Origin: RPQJ01 sp963698735
GTDB taxonomy: Bacteria; Pseudomonadota; Gammaproteobacteria; Steroidobacterales; Steroidobacteraceae
Assembly (NCBI GenBank): GCA_963698735.1
Contig: CAVOSA010000010.1
Coordinates: forward strand, 32,958-96,957
Reading direction: 5' to 3'
Length of the DNA stretch: 64,000 nucleotides
Shown here: positions 8,219-16,989 of the stretch, one piece after another
How the letters are laid out: the number at the start of each line of letters is the position of its first letter
Numbering within the stretch: the stretch's first letter is position 1
Notes under the pieces: generated by a model
Databases searched by the model: none
Told to the model about the DNA's origin: nothing
What the model saw: only the letters and a program-made list of their open reading frames with translations
Translations under genes and position numbers: made by a program

Positions 8219-9723
8219 GATGCGGGCAGGACGTGGAACTCGACGCGATTGTTCTGTGCGGCGACCGTGTTCCAGACGCCGGCAGTCGTCTTTTCGGCCT
8301 GCTCGGGATAGGCCACCGGCTCGCGGCGCCCGGCGTTCACGACGTCGATCTGGATGTTGCCGCCGGTACGCCGACGCAGCATCGCCGCGAAGTTGGCGAA
8401 GTCGACCGACTGGCGCTGCGCGGTGGACAGCGAATCGTCAAAGGGGTTGCCGACGAGATCGCACTTCGTCGCCGCCACGTTGACGTCCGCCAGCGAGAAG
8501 CCTTCGCCGGCATTGCCGCTCAGGCAGAAGTCGCCGACATAGGATTCCACGCGGATACGGCCCTTGAACTGCTGGCCCTCGAGCATCGTCACCAGTGCGC
8601 GCAGGCGCTCGAGCCGGCTGCCGGCGAGTGGCGCTTCACCGTAAGGCACGTATTCCGTCGCGACCGGCCCGGGCGCGGCCGGGCCGCCGACACCCCCCGA
8701 CGTAGCAGCGATGGCAGGGGCATTGCTTGCAAGGGTCGCTCTGGCGGCGGCAGCCGCCGCGACAGCGTCAGCTTTGGCGCGCTCGATGGCGGCGCTCGAT
8801 TCGGCAAGCTCGCGGGCCAGCATCTGGTTCGCCGTGTGCGACTGCCACGCGAGGTAGCCGAGAATGAGAGCGGGCAGCGCCGCGAACAGCGCCGTGAGCA
8901 GGACGGGCCACCACTGCCTGCGCTGGGGCGGCGGTGTGAGCGCTTCGATCGAAGGCGGCGGCGGGATCTTCCCGATGCTTTCCTTGATTTCTCCCGTCAT
9001 CCGGCGGGCAAAGGCCTCGAAAGTCGCCAGCATGAAGCGACGCTGCTCGCCAAGCTGGTCCTTGACCAGGTGCTGGACGGATTGGCGCAGGCCCGCCTGG
9101 AACTCCGAAACCAGGGCCGGGGTAAAGGCCATGCCCGCGGGCGACGCAGCAAGCGGCGCGGACGAGAGTGCAGGCCGGGTGCCCGTCGACGACAGCAGGT
9201 CGCCAGACTGCCCGGGTTCCAGGTCCTGGGCCGGAGATATTGCGGCCAGGGCCGCCGCCATCGCCGCTTCGCCCGGCATGGCTTCCGCGGCGTGCGCCGC
9301 TGCGGCAGCCGGGCCCGGGAACAGCGCCGTGCGCTGCGTGCGACGGTCCGGCAGCAGGTGCAACTGATAGAGGATGCGCGAGACGTCCACGGGCCGCACC
9401 GTCTTGGGCAGCACGCCGACGGCGCCGAGCGCGCGCGCCTGGCTGACGTACAACTCGCCTTCCTGCGACGTGTACATCATCAGCGGGATCGTGGCGGTGA
9501 GCGGGTCGGCCTTGATGGTCTGGACCGCCTGGAAGCCGTCCATGCCCGGCATGAGGTGGTCCATGAAAATGACGTCGGGACGGTTCCGCTGCAGGTATTC
9601 GAGCGCCTGCTCCGCGGATTCCGCCGTGTCGACCGTCATGCCGTGCTGTTCGAGCATCCGGCTCAGGATGACCCTGGCCGAACGCGAGTCGTCGACGATC
9701 AGGGCGCGTTTGCCCGTGGTCAT
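8215..9723 (-). CDS. Membrane-tethered response-regulator receiver protein
   Basis: A 502-residue protein of unusual architecture. Residues 1-120 are a CheY-like receiver with the acidic pair D11/D12, phospho-acceptor D55 (FMDHLMPGMDG), T85 and K107. An Ala/Pro-rich linker follows, then a helical region (about 205-255), one membrane helix at 271-293, a coiled-coil-prone Ala-rich stretch, and a C-terminal domain with two cysteines (C400, C421) and an NNRVEFHVLP end reminiscent of OmpA-like domains. This suggests a cytoplasmic phospho-receiver controlling a periplasmic domain. A GTG nine codons upstream lacks a ribosome site; the ATG at 9723 has AAGGA upstream, though at a long spacing. Confidence 0.7.
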   Translation of the reverse strand: MTTGKRALIVDDSRSARVILSRMLEQHGMTVDTAESAEQALEYLQRNRPDVIFMDHLMPGMDGFQAVQTIKADPLTATIPLMMYTSQEGELYVSQARALGAVGVLPKTVRPVDVSRILYQLHLLPDRRTQRTALFPGPAAAAAHAAEAMPGEAAMAAALAAISPAQDLEPGQSGDLLSSTGTRPALSSAPLAASPAGMAFTPALVSEFQAGLRQSVQHLVKDQLGEQRRFMLATFEAFARRMTGEIKESIGKIPPPPSIEALTPPPQRRQWWPVLLTALFAALPALILGYLAWQSHTANQMLARELAESSAAIERAKADAVAAAAAARATLASNAPAIAATSGGVGGPAAPGPVATEYVPYGEAPLAGSRLERLRALVTMLEGQQFKGRIRVESYVGDFCLSGNAGEGFSLADVNVAATKCDLVGNPFDDSLSTAQRQSVDFANFAAMLRRRTGGNIQIDVVNAGRREPVAYPEQAEKTTAGVWNTVAAQNNRVEFHVLPAS

Positions 9724-9888
9724 GGGTTCTCTGGGTCCTTCTGGAGACACCTGAACGGTGCCGCGTGTACCCGCTTTCTACCTTGAAAGACGCCGGAAGC
9801 CAATCCCGGCAAGTGGAAGTGGCCAGTGCCGACCCCGGGCGTATGCTTCGCCCATCGACTGAGTCAAATAAGCAACGGAGGCATTCCA

Positions 9889-11940
9889 ATGCCCTACACC
9901 ACCCTCGATATCCGCAACATCGCCCTCGTGGGCCAAGCCGGCGCGGGCAAGACGCTGCTGGCCGAAGCCTTGCTCGCGCAGTCTGGCGCAACCCGGTCCA
10001 AGGGGTCGCTGGCCCGTGGAACCACGGTCTGCGACTTCGATCCGCAGGAAAAGGCGCTGCTCCACTCGCTTGATGCCGCCATCTGCGGCTTCGAGACCCA
10101 GGGCAAGCGCGTCAACGTCATCGACACGCCCGGATACCCCGACTTCCTCGGCCGGACGCTGAGCGCGCTGGAGGCGGTCGAAACGGCCGTGATCGTCGTG
10201 AGCGCGGTGAACGGCATCGAGCCGATGACCCAGCGCATGATGGATTTCGCGAAGGCGCGCGGCCTGTGCCGGCTGATCGTCGTCAACAAGATCGACAGCC
10301 GCGAGGCGCGCACCGAAGAGGTGCTGCTCGAGCTGCGCGAGGCCTTCGGCAAGGCCTGCCTGCCGCTCAACCTTCCCGCTGAAGGCGGCACCACGGTCGT
10401 CGACTGCTTCTTCCAGTCGCACGGCAAGGCAGCGGATTTCTCTTCGGTCGAGGCGGCGCACACCGAGATCATCGACCAGGTCGTCGAGGTGGACGAGAAG
10501 CTGATGGCGCTCTACCTCGAACAGGGCGAAGAACTGCTGAACCCCGAGCAGCTGCACGATCCATTCGAGCAGGCGCTGCGCGAAGACCACCTGATCCCGA
10601 TCTGCTTCTGCTCCGCCGAAACCGGCGCGGGCATTCCCGAGTTGCTGGCGGTGCTGGCACGGCTCGCGCCGAACCCGGCCGAAGGCAACCCGCCGCCGTT
10701 CCTGAAGGGCGAAGGCGAAGCAGCCGAACGCGTGTCGGTGAGCCCCGATCCGTCGAAGCACGTGATCGCGCACGTCTTCAAGGTCACGATCGATCCGTTC
10801 GTCGGCAAGATGGGGATCTTCCGCGTGCACCAGGGCACGGTGAGGCCGGGCGCGCAGCTGCTGGTGGGCGATGCGCGCAAGCCGATCAAGCTCGCCCACC
10901 TGTACCAGCTGCAGGGCAAGGAACACACCGAAATTACCCAGGCGGTCCCGGGGGACCTCTGCGCCGTGCCCAAGATCGACGAGATTCATTTCGACGCCGT
11001 CCTGCACGACTCGCACGACGAGGATCACTACCACCTGAAGTCGGTGACCTTTCCGCCCGCGATGCTCGGCCTGGCGATCCGCACCGAGAAGCGCGGTGAG
11101 GAACAGAAGCTGTCCGAGGGCCTGCACCGACTGATGGCGGAAGACCCCTGCGTGCGCGTCGAGCACCACACCGCACAGAACGAGACCGTGCTGTACGGGC
11201 TCGGCGACCTGCACCTGCGCGTGATGCTGCAGCGGCTGACCGAGCGCTACGGCGTGGCGGTCAAGACCAGCCCGCCGAGCGTGCCGTATCGGGAGACCAT
11301 CACCCGCCCGGCCGAAGGCCACTGCCGCCACAAGAAACAGACGGGTGGCGCGGGCCAGTTCGGCGAGGTCTACCTGCGCATCGAGCCGCTCGAGCGCGGC
11401 GCGGGCTTCGAGTTCGTCGACGACGTCGTGGGTGGCGCGATTCCGGGGCAGTTCATCCCAGCCGTCGAGAAAGGCGTGCGCCAGGTGCTGACCGAAGGCG
11501 CGGTCGCCGGCTTCACGCTGCAGGACATCCGGGTCAGCGTGTATGACGGCAAGCACCACGCGGTGGACTCGAAGGAAGTTGCGTTCGTGTCGGCCGGCCG
11601 CAAGGCGTTCATCGATGCCATCAAGGTGGCGGCACCGATCGTGCTTGAACCGATCGTGCGCATCGTGATCAGCTGCCCGACCGCGTCGATCGGCGACGTG
11701 AGCAGCGACCTCGCGACGCGGCGCGCCCGCATCAGCGGGCAGGACACGCTGCAGGGTGGACGATCCGAGATTTCGGCGCTGGTACCGCTCGGCGAACTGC
11801 AGGACTACCTCTCGAGGCTCAAGGCGCTGACGGGCGGCGAAGGCACCTACACGATGGACCTGAGTCACTACGACCCGGTGCCCCCGCGCAAGCAGCAGGA
11901 ACTGGTCGCCGCCTTCAAGCCGCAGGAAGAGGCGGATTGA
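9889..11940 (+). CDS. Elongation factor G-like protein (EF-G paralogue)
   Basis: A 683-residue translational GTPase of the EF-G fold. Visible are the P-loop GQAGAGKT at 15-22 (classical EF-G has AHIDAGKTT), switch region RGTTV, G3 DTPGYPDF, G4 NKID, domain II from about residue 295, and domains III-V ending in YTMDLSHYDPVP. The divergent G1 and the isolated position, away from rpsL/rpsG/tuf, mark it as a paralogue of the FusA2/EF-G-like group and not the essential EF-G. AACGGAGG precedes the ATG. The stop overlaps the start of the sulfotransferase gene. Confidence 0.8.
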   Translation: MPYTTLDIRNIALVGQAGAGKTLLAEALLAQSGATRSKGSLARGTTVCDFDPQEKALLHSLDAAICGFETQGKRVNVIDTPGYPDFLGRTLSALEAVETAVIVVSAVNGIEPMTQRMMDFAKARGLCRLIVVNKIDSREARTEEVLLELREAFGKACLPLNLPAEGGTTVVDCFFQSHGKAADFSSVEAAHTEIIDQVVEVDEKLMALYLEQGEELLNPEQLHDPFEQALREDHLIPICFCSAETGAGIPELLAVLARLAPNPAEGNPPPFLKGEGEAAERVSVSPDPSKHVIAHVFKVTIDPFVGKMGIFRVHQGTVRPGAQLLVGDARKPIKLAHLYQLQGKEHTEITQAVPGDLCAVPKIDEIHFDAVLHDSHDEDHYHLKSVTFPPAMLGLAIRTEKRGEEQKLSEGLHRLMAEDPCVRVEHHTAQNETVLYGLGDLHLRVMLQRLTERYGVAVKTSPPSVPYRETITRPAEGHCRHKKQTGGAGQFGEVYLRIEPLERGAGFEFVDDVVGGAIPGQFIPAVEKGVRQVLTEGAVAGFTLQDIRVSVYDGKHHAVDSKEVAFVSAGRKAFIDAIKVAAPIVLEPIVRIVISCPTASIGDVSSDLATRRARISGQDTLQGGRSEISALVPLGELQDYLSRLKALTGGEGTYTMDLSHYDPVPPRKQQELVAAFKPQEEAD

Positions 11941-12806
11941 CCGTCGCGCCGGAGAGGCACGCGCTGTACGCATTCGTGCACATCGAGAAGACCGCGGGCA
12001 GGACGGTGCGGGCCGTCCTGCTGCGGTCCTTCGGTACGGGTCATTGCGAGATCCGCACGCCGTACTCGCGGCGCGAGCCCGAGTTCGAGGACCGGCGTAT
12101 GCACGTCACGGCCGCCGACCTGCACAGGGTGCGGCGCATCTACCGTGGCCTGCGTGGCATCGCAGGCCACAACGTCAAGCCCTACTCGGACCTCGACGCC
12201 GAGGACCCGGGCATCCGCTACTTCACGTTCCTGCGCGATCCTGTGAAGCGCTACCTGTCGCACTTCAAGAACCGCTCGCGCGCCTACGGCCGCGGGGACT
12301 TCGAGCGCTGGATCGGCGCGCCGTGGACCCACGACTGGCAGACGAAGATGATCGCGGGTGAGGCGAGCGCGCAGAAGGCGATCGACCTGCTCGCAGCCCG
12401 CGTGGGCTTCGTGGGACTCACCGAGACCTTTGACGAGTCCCTGCTGCAACTCGGCCAGTGGCTCGGCGAGCCATCGTTCCGGCCGGAGTACCGCCCGGTG
12501 AACCGGCTCGAGGAAAAGAGCCGCAGCCGTGACGTGGCCCGCGAGCAGGCTGACCTTGGCTACCTGGAGGAACCCGCGATCCGCGAGCGGCTGCGCGCGG
12601 TCAACGCGCTCGACCAGCAGGTCTACGATTACGTCGTGCGCGAGTTCTGCACGCGCCAGCGGCTCGCCTACCGTGGCGACCTCGCCGCGGACGTGGCCAC
12701 GCTGCGCGAGCGCAACCGGCAGGCGACCGATTGGGACGAGCCGCTGTCGAGCCGCCTGCTGCGCAACTGGGTCTACAAGCCGGCGCTGATCCTGCGTCTC
12801 GCTTGA
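11937..12806 (+). CDS. Sulfotransferase family 2-type protein
   Basis: A 289-residue cytoplasmic sulfotransferase. HIEKTAGRT at 15-23 is the 5'-phosphosulfate loop for PAPS, and the FLRDPVKRYLSHF segment (about 97-109) is the 3'-phosphate site with conserved Arg and Ser. These are the landmarks of the sulfotransferase-2/heparan-type family. The acceptor is unknown; candidates are a surface glycan or lipid. The TTG start overlaps the TGA of the EF-G paralogue, which implies coupling. A second, convergent sulfotransferase ends 6 bp after this gene. Confidence 0.75.
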   Translation: MTVAPERHALYAFVHIEKTAGRTVRAVLLRSFGTGHCEIRTPYSRREPEFEDRRMHVTAADLHRVRRIYRGLRGIAGHNVKPYSDLDAEDPGIRYFTFLRDPVKRYLSHFKNRSRAYGRGDFERWIGAPWTHDWQTKMIAGEASAQKAIDLLAARVGFVGLTETFDESLLQLGQWLGEPSFRPEYRPVNRLEEKSRSRDVAREQADLGYLEEPAIRERLRAVNALDQQVYDYVVREFCTRQRLAYRGDLAADVATLRERNRQATDWDEPLSSRLLRNWVYKPALILRLA

Positions 12807-12812
12807 GCCGGC

Positions 12813-13490
12813 TCAGTTCTCGTCGTCGTCCCCGGGACGGCGCATCTCGAGCCCGACGCCGCGCTTGAACCGCCGCCACATGGCCCGCCACGGCTGGTCG
12901 GCCCGGGTGGGATTGGCGTGCGGCCAGGGCTGCGAGGGCGTCGGCTGGCCGAGCAACTCGCATAACGGCCCCCACTCCCGCATCTTCGTCGGGTCGAATT
13001 CGAGGTACTGGCCGGGTCGATTGCTGAAATGCTCGCGCACGGCCGCGTTGTGGGCGCGGTACGCGTCGAGCCAGGCCTGGCGGCTCTCGGGACCGGCGCC
13101 GGGGTTGGCGTGCTTGCCGAACATCCAGACACGCATCGGCCGGACACGACGGTTGCGATAGAAGCGCGCGCAGCTCTCGATCCACGGCTGCTCGTCGCGC
13201 ACCGTCAGGATGAACTTCGCATCCGGAAACTGCGCGTACATTTCGCGCCAGAGATGGAAGTACGGATTGTCGGTGAAGGCGTCGAAGAGGTCGAACGTCG
13301 GCAACCGGTAGTCGCCCGCCTCGATCTGCTTGAGCAGCGTCTCGCCATCGTCGGCTCCGGGGTAGCTCCCGGGCTTGTCGCCATTGATCGTACGATACCC
13401 CAGGCCCTTGAGCGCCTCGAACACGGTCGTGGTGCCCGTCTTGTAGAAGCCGATGGCAAAGATCTTGCCGGCGTAGGGAGCGCGCTGCAT
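12813..13490 (-). CDS. Sulfotransferase family protein
   Basis: A 225-residue protein with GFYKTGTTT at 14-22, the PAPS 5'-phosphosulfate loop, and FILTVRDEQPWIES, which fits the 3'-phosphate-binding strand and helix. The C-terminal PWPHANPT segment resembles the short sulfotransferase group (Sulfotransfer_4-like) found in many bacteria. The acceptor is unknown. It converges on the sulfotransferase at 11937-12806 and lies downstream of the DUF6279 lipoprotein gene (16-bp gap), perhaps in its operon. Confidence 0.75.
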   Translation of the reverse strand: MQRAPYAGKIFAIGFYKTGTTTVFEALKGLGYRTINGDKPGSYPGADDGETLLKQIEAGDYRLPTFDLFDAFTDNPYFHLWREMYAQFPDAKFILTVRDEQPWIESCARFYRNRRVRPMRVWMFGKHANPGAGPESRQAWLDAYRAHNAAVREHFSNRPGQYLEFDPTKMREWGPLCELLGQPTPSQPWPHANPTRADQPWRAMWRRFKRGVGLEMRRPGDDDEN

Positions 13491-13506
13491 GGACGGGATT
13501 CTGCAC

Positions 13507-14385
13507 TCAGCCGCGCTGCTGCGCGAGATCGCGGACCTCTTTCGCCAGCGCGAGCAACCGCTCGTGGGTAACGACGCGTTGTTGCGGCGTCAGCGAGGCG
13601 TCGAGTTGCACCACGAGGTCGAGGAAGTCCGACCGGCTGGTTGCGATCGCCTTGCGGTACTCGGGCGTCCACAGGCGGTCCGGTTCGGCGATCAGCACGC
13701 GCATCCGCTCGGCGAAGGCCGCACGCGGCCCGGACCGCACGCGCAGCGTGGCCGCGAGCTCCTCGCGCCAGAGGCGCCGGTTCTCGCGCCATTCGAACAT
13801 GAACGGACGCGCCGTCCACGCGTAGTCGTGGATGAGCTGGCGCTGCTGCGGGCTCAGCGGACCGGTCATGCGCTCGATGTTCCTGCGCAGCGACTTCTCG
13901 CGCTGCGCGTAGCGATCCTCCGACGTCCGTCCCGAGTACTCGCGCCAGGTCTTCTCATCGGCCCGCTGCAGGCTTTCGAGCAGTTCATGCACCTGGCGGT
14001 CGCTGAGCGTTGCCGCGAGCGCGGTGTAGCCCGGCGCCGCCTGTTCGAAGATGCGCCGCCAGTAGACCTCGGCCTGTTGCGCGGCGTCCTCGAGGCCATC
14101 GCGCGTGAGGCCGGTGCGGACCTGCGACGCCAGGCCCTGCAGGAAGGCATCGTAGCGCTCCAGTTCCTCGCTGCGATGCCAGTCGAGGTTGCGTTCGAGC
14201 GTGCGTGCGAGGCTGGCGCTCTGGCTGCCGTCGAGCGACACGAGCCCGCGCAGGTAGAGACCCACCAGCGAATCGAGCCGCGGATACACGAGCGACGCGC
14301 CGCAACCGGCCAGGCCGGCCAGCAGCAGCACCGTGAGCAGGGGCCGTGCGATCCAGCGGGGCAGCCGAAGTTCAGTCGTGGTCAT
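13507..14385 (-). CDS. DUF6279 family lipoprotein
   Basis: A 292-residue lipoprotein. The signal peptide ends in the lipobox LAGLAGC with Cys28. The mature part opens with YPRLDSLVGLYLRGLVSLD and LDWHRSEELERYDAFL, matching the pattern of the DUF6279 lipoproteins of Gammaproteobacteria. It is almost wholly alpha-helical and rich in Arg and Glu. The function is unknown. Its ATG lies inside the end of the restored yedK reading frame (overlap of about 14 bp), so it probably was coupled to yedK. Confidence 0.78.
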   Translation of the reverse strand: MTTTELRLPRWIARPLLTVLLLAGLAGCGASLVYPRLDSLVGLYLRGLVSLDGSQSASLARTLERNLDWHRSEELERYDAFLQGLASQVRTGLTRDGLEDAAQQAEVYWRRIFEQAAPGYTALAATLSDRQVHELLESLQRADEKTWREYSGRTSEDRYAQREKSLRRNIERMTGPLSPQQRQLIHDYAWTARPFMFEWRENRRLWREELAATLRVRSGPRAAFAERMRVLIAEPDRLWTPEYRKAIATSRSDFLDLVVQLDASLTPQQRVVTHERLLALAKEVRDLAQQRG

Positions 14386-15126
14386 CGTCCGGGGCGGGCG
14401 CCAGGTCCAGTGTCATGGCCAGGGGTGGCTCGGCTACCTGTTCGATCAATCGCGGTCCCTGGTTGCGTGCATTGCTGACCAGTCGGCTGACCGCGTGCGC
14501 AACCATCTCGCCTGCGCCGTCGGGACCCAGCAGCCGATCGAGCCGGGTGACGTCGTGGTTGCCCGGGTCGAGCCATTCAGCGTAAGCGCGGGCGGAATGA
14601 TTACCGGCATGCGATCGTGGATGTACGCGATCGATTTCGCGGGGACCGTCGTGATCAGCGTGCAGGACTCGAGCGGCTCGCCCGAAGCGGGGTCGCGCCA
14701 GGCTTCCCATAGCGCCGCCAGCGCGAACGGACCGCCGCTCGCCGGCCGGATGAAATACGGCTGCTTGTCGCGTGGACCGAGCTGCATCCACTCGTAGTAG
14801 CCGTCGGCGGGCACCAGCGCGCGACGCTTGCGGTAGGCGGCGCGAAACGCCGGCTTTTCCTTCAGCGTCTCGGCCCGCGCATTGGTCATGCGGGCGCCAA
14901 TCGACTTTTCCTTCGCCCACACCGGCACCAGCCCCCAGTAGAGCTGGGCCAGTCGCCGCGTCGCCGCGATGTCGGGCGAGGCGTCGTCGGGCAGCACGCG
15001 CACGGCCGGAATGAACGTCGTCGGCGCGATGTTGTAGCGCGGCTCGACGGCAGGCGTATCGTCGGGCAGCCCGAACAGCCGGACGACGGCTTCGTGGGGC
15101 GAGTAGAAGGCGAAGCGGCCGCACAT
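14372..15126 (-). pseudogene. yedK: SOS response-associated peptidase YedK/HMCES, frameshifted
   Basis: The gene encodes the SRAP-domain protein that crosslinks to abasic sites in single-stranded DNA. Cys2 (MCGRFAFYS), the Asn of RYNIAPT, the Glu of YYEW and the His of IHDRMPVI are all present. After IIPPA the frame breaks at about 14586-14590. The continuing frame runs to a stop at 14446 with unrelated residues, while the expected AYAEWLDPGNHDV...MVAHAVSRLVSN...GPRLIE tail resumes one frame over and stops at 14372. Restoring one base (GCG-GCT-TAC) would rejoin them. Either a recent one-base deletion or a sequence error; the catalytic core is intact. Confidence 0.82.
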
Positions 15127-15139
15127 GGGAAGGGTCGCC

Positions 15140-15982
15140 TTACTCGCGCGTGCCCGTCCCGCGATTCATCAGCCACACGCACGCGGTGAACAGCACGACC
15201 ACCGACACGATCATGATCGCGAACGAGAACCCCACGTCGACGTCGGAGCGGCCGAGAAAGCCGTAGCGGAACGCGTTCACCATGTAGAGGATCGGGTTCG
15301 CCATCGACACCGTCTGCGCCCAGCCGGGCAGCATCGAGATCGAGTAGAAGACACCGCCCAGGTACGTCATCGGCGTCAGGATGAACGTCGGCACGAAGGT
15401 GATCTGGTCGAAGTTCTTGGCGAACACGGCGTTGACGAAACCGCCGAGCGCGAACACCACGGACGTGAGCAGTACCGCCGCGATCACGATGAACGGGTGC
15501 TCCACGTGCAGGTGCGTGAAGAACAGCGCGATGATCGACACGATCAGGCCCACGAGCAGGCCGCGCAGCACGCCGCCCGTGACGTAACCGAGCACGATCA
15601 GCCAGTTGGGCAGCGGCGAGACGAGCAGTTCCTCGATGTGCCGGCCGAACTTGGCGCCGAAGAACGACGACACGACGTTGCCGTAACTGTTGGTGATCAC
15701 CGACATCATGATCAGGCCGGGGGCGATGTACTGCAGGTACGTGTAGCCGCCCATCTCGCCGATGCGGCTGCCGATCAGGTTGCCGAAAATGATGAAATAC
15801 AGCGTCGCCGTGATGACGGGCGGCACCAGCGTCTGCCCCCAGATGCGCATGATCCTGCTGAATTCGCGGATCACGATCGTCGCGAAGCCGACACGGCGCG
15901 CACGCCGCATGCGGTCCGCGGTCGTCACCTCGGCGTGGCTGCCGGGGCTGGCGCCCGGCATGCGGGCTGGCGACTCGCTCAT
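15140..15982 (-). CDS. ABC-2 type transporter permease (YadH-like)
   Basis: A 280-residue inner-membrane permease with about six hydrophobic segments. It has the ABC-2 signature around PLPNWLIVLGYVTGGVLRGLLVG and the TPMTYLGGVFYSISMLP loop before the last helices, as in YadH. Its ATG at 15982 overlaps the stop of the ATPase gene by 4 bp, so the two form one exporter. The cargo is unknown; relatives export drugs or polysaccharides. The yedK gene follows in the same direction. Confidence 0.87.
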   Translation of the reverse strand: MSESPARMPGASPGSHAEVTTADRMRRARRVGFATIVIREFSRIMRIWGQTLVPPVITATLYFIIFGNLIGSRIGEMGGYTYLQYIAPGLIMMSVITNSYGNVVSSFFGAKFGRHIEELLVSPLPNWLIVLGYVTGGVLRGLLVGLIVSIIALFFTHLHVEHPFIVIAAVLLTSVVFALGGFVNAVFAKNFDQITFVPTFILTPMTYLGGVFYSISMLPGWAQTVSMANPILYMVNAFRYGFLGRSDVDVGFSFAIMIVSVVVLFTACVWLMNRGTGTRE

Positions 15983-16932
15983 GGTGTCGCCGCCTGCGCG
16001 ACCGGCTGGCCGCTGCCGACGTCGCGCCCTTCGACCAGGCGCATGAACAGCTCCTCGAGGCGGTTCGCCTTGTTGCGCATGCTCACCACTTCGCCGCCCG
16101 CCACGGACAACGCCGCGAAGATCTCGTTGAGGTTCTGTCCCTTGCTGACTTCCACCTCGAGCGTCGTCTCGTCCGGGACGGACACGCGGTACCCGGGCAG
16201 CACCAGCGGCACGCGCAGCGGTGCCCGGAGGTTGAGCACGAACGTCTCGGTGTGGAGCTTGCGCAGCACCGTCGACATGCGGTCGTTCTCGATGATGCGC
16301 CCCTCGTCGATGATCGCGATGTGGCGGCAGAGCGTCTCCGCCTCTTCGAGGTAGTGCGTCGTCAGGATGATGGTCGTGCCTTGCTCGTTGATCCGGCGCA
16401 GGAACTCCCACATCGAACGGCGCACCTCGATGTCCACGCCGGCGGTCGGCTCGTCGAGGATCAGCAGCTGCGGCTCGTGGATCAGCGCCCGCGCGATCAT
16501 GAGCCGGCGCTTCATGCCGCCCGAGAGCGAGCGCGAGATCGCTTCGCGCTTGTCCCAGAGCTGAAGCTGGTTGAGCCAGTACTCCATGCGTTCGCGCGCC
16601 ACAGGCCGCGGAATCCCGTAGAAGCCGGCCTGGTTGAGCAGGATCGTCGAGACCTTCTCGAACTGGTTGAAATTGATTTCCTGCGGCACGACGCCAAGGC
16701 ACGACTTCGCCGCCTCGTTCTCGGTGTCGATGCTGTGGCCGAAGACACTCACCGTCCCGCTCGTCTTGTTGACCAGCGAGGACACGATGCCGATCGCCGT
16801 CGACTTGCCCGCGCCGTTCGGGCCGAGCAGCGCGAAGAAATCGCCCTCGTCGACGTCGAGGTCGATGCCCTTGAGGGCGTGGACCCCGTTCTTGTACGTC
16901 TTGGAGAGCTGGCGCAGCGACAGGGCCTTCAT
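15979..16932 (-). CDS. ABC transporter ATP-binding protein (YadG-like)
   Basis: A 317-residue ATPase with Walker A GPNGAGKST at 37-45, the Q-loop in VVPQEINFNQFE, the signature LSGGMKRRLMIARAL, Walker B LLILDEPTAGVD and the switch His in TTHYLEEAE. The C-terminal 70 residues form the extra domain found in YadG/CcmA-type exporters. It is coupled to the permease gene. The 57-bp gap to the FlhD-like gene upstream on the same strand leaves open whether the two share a transcript. Confidence 0.9.
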   Translation of the reverse strand: MKALSLRQLSKTYKNGVHALKGIDLDVDEGDFFALLGPNGAGKSTAIGIVSSLVNKTSGTVSVFGHSIDTENEAAKSCLGVVPQEINFNQFEKVSTILLNQAGFYGIPRPVARERMEYWLNQLQLWDKREAISRSLSGGMKRRLMIARALIHEPQLLILDEPTAGVDIEVRRSMWEFLRRINEQGTTIILTTHYLEEAETLCRHIAIIDEGRIIENDRMSTVLRKLHTETFVLNLRAPLRVPLVLPGYRVSVPDETTLEVEVSKGQNLNEIFAALSVAGGEVVSMRNKANRLEELFMRLVEGRDVGSGQPVAQAATP

Positions 16933-16989
16933 GGCGTGGAATCGGACCGGTCACGGGAAGGGAGCGCAGGGTAATGTGCGCGCCCCGTG

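Noticed and set aside
9778..11973. 731-codon frame antisense to the EF-G paralogue
   Set aside because: Shadow of a GC-rich gene with clear GTPase motifs on the other strand.
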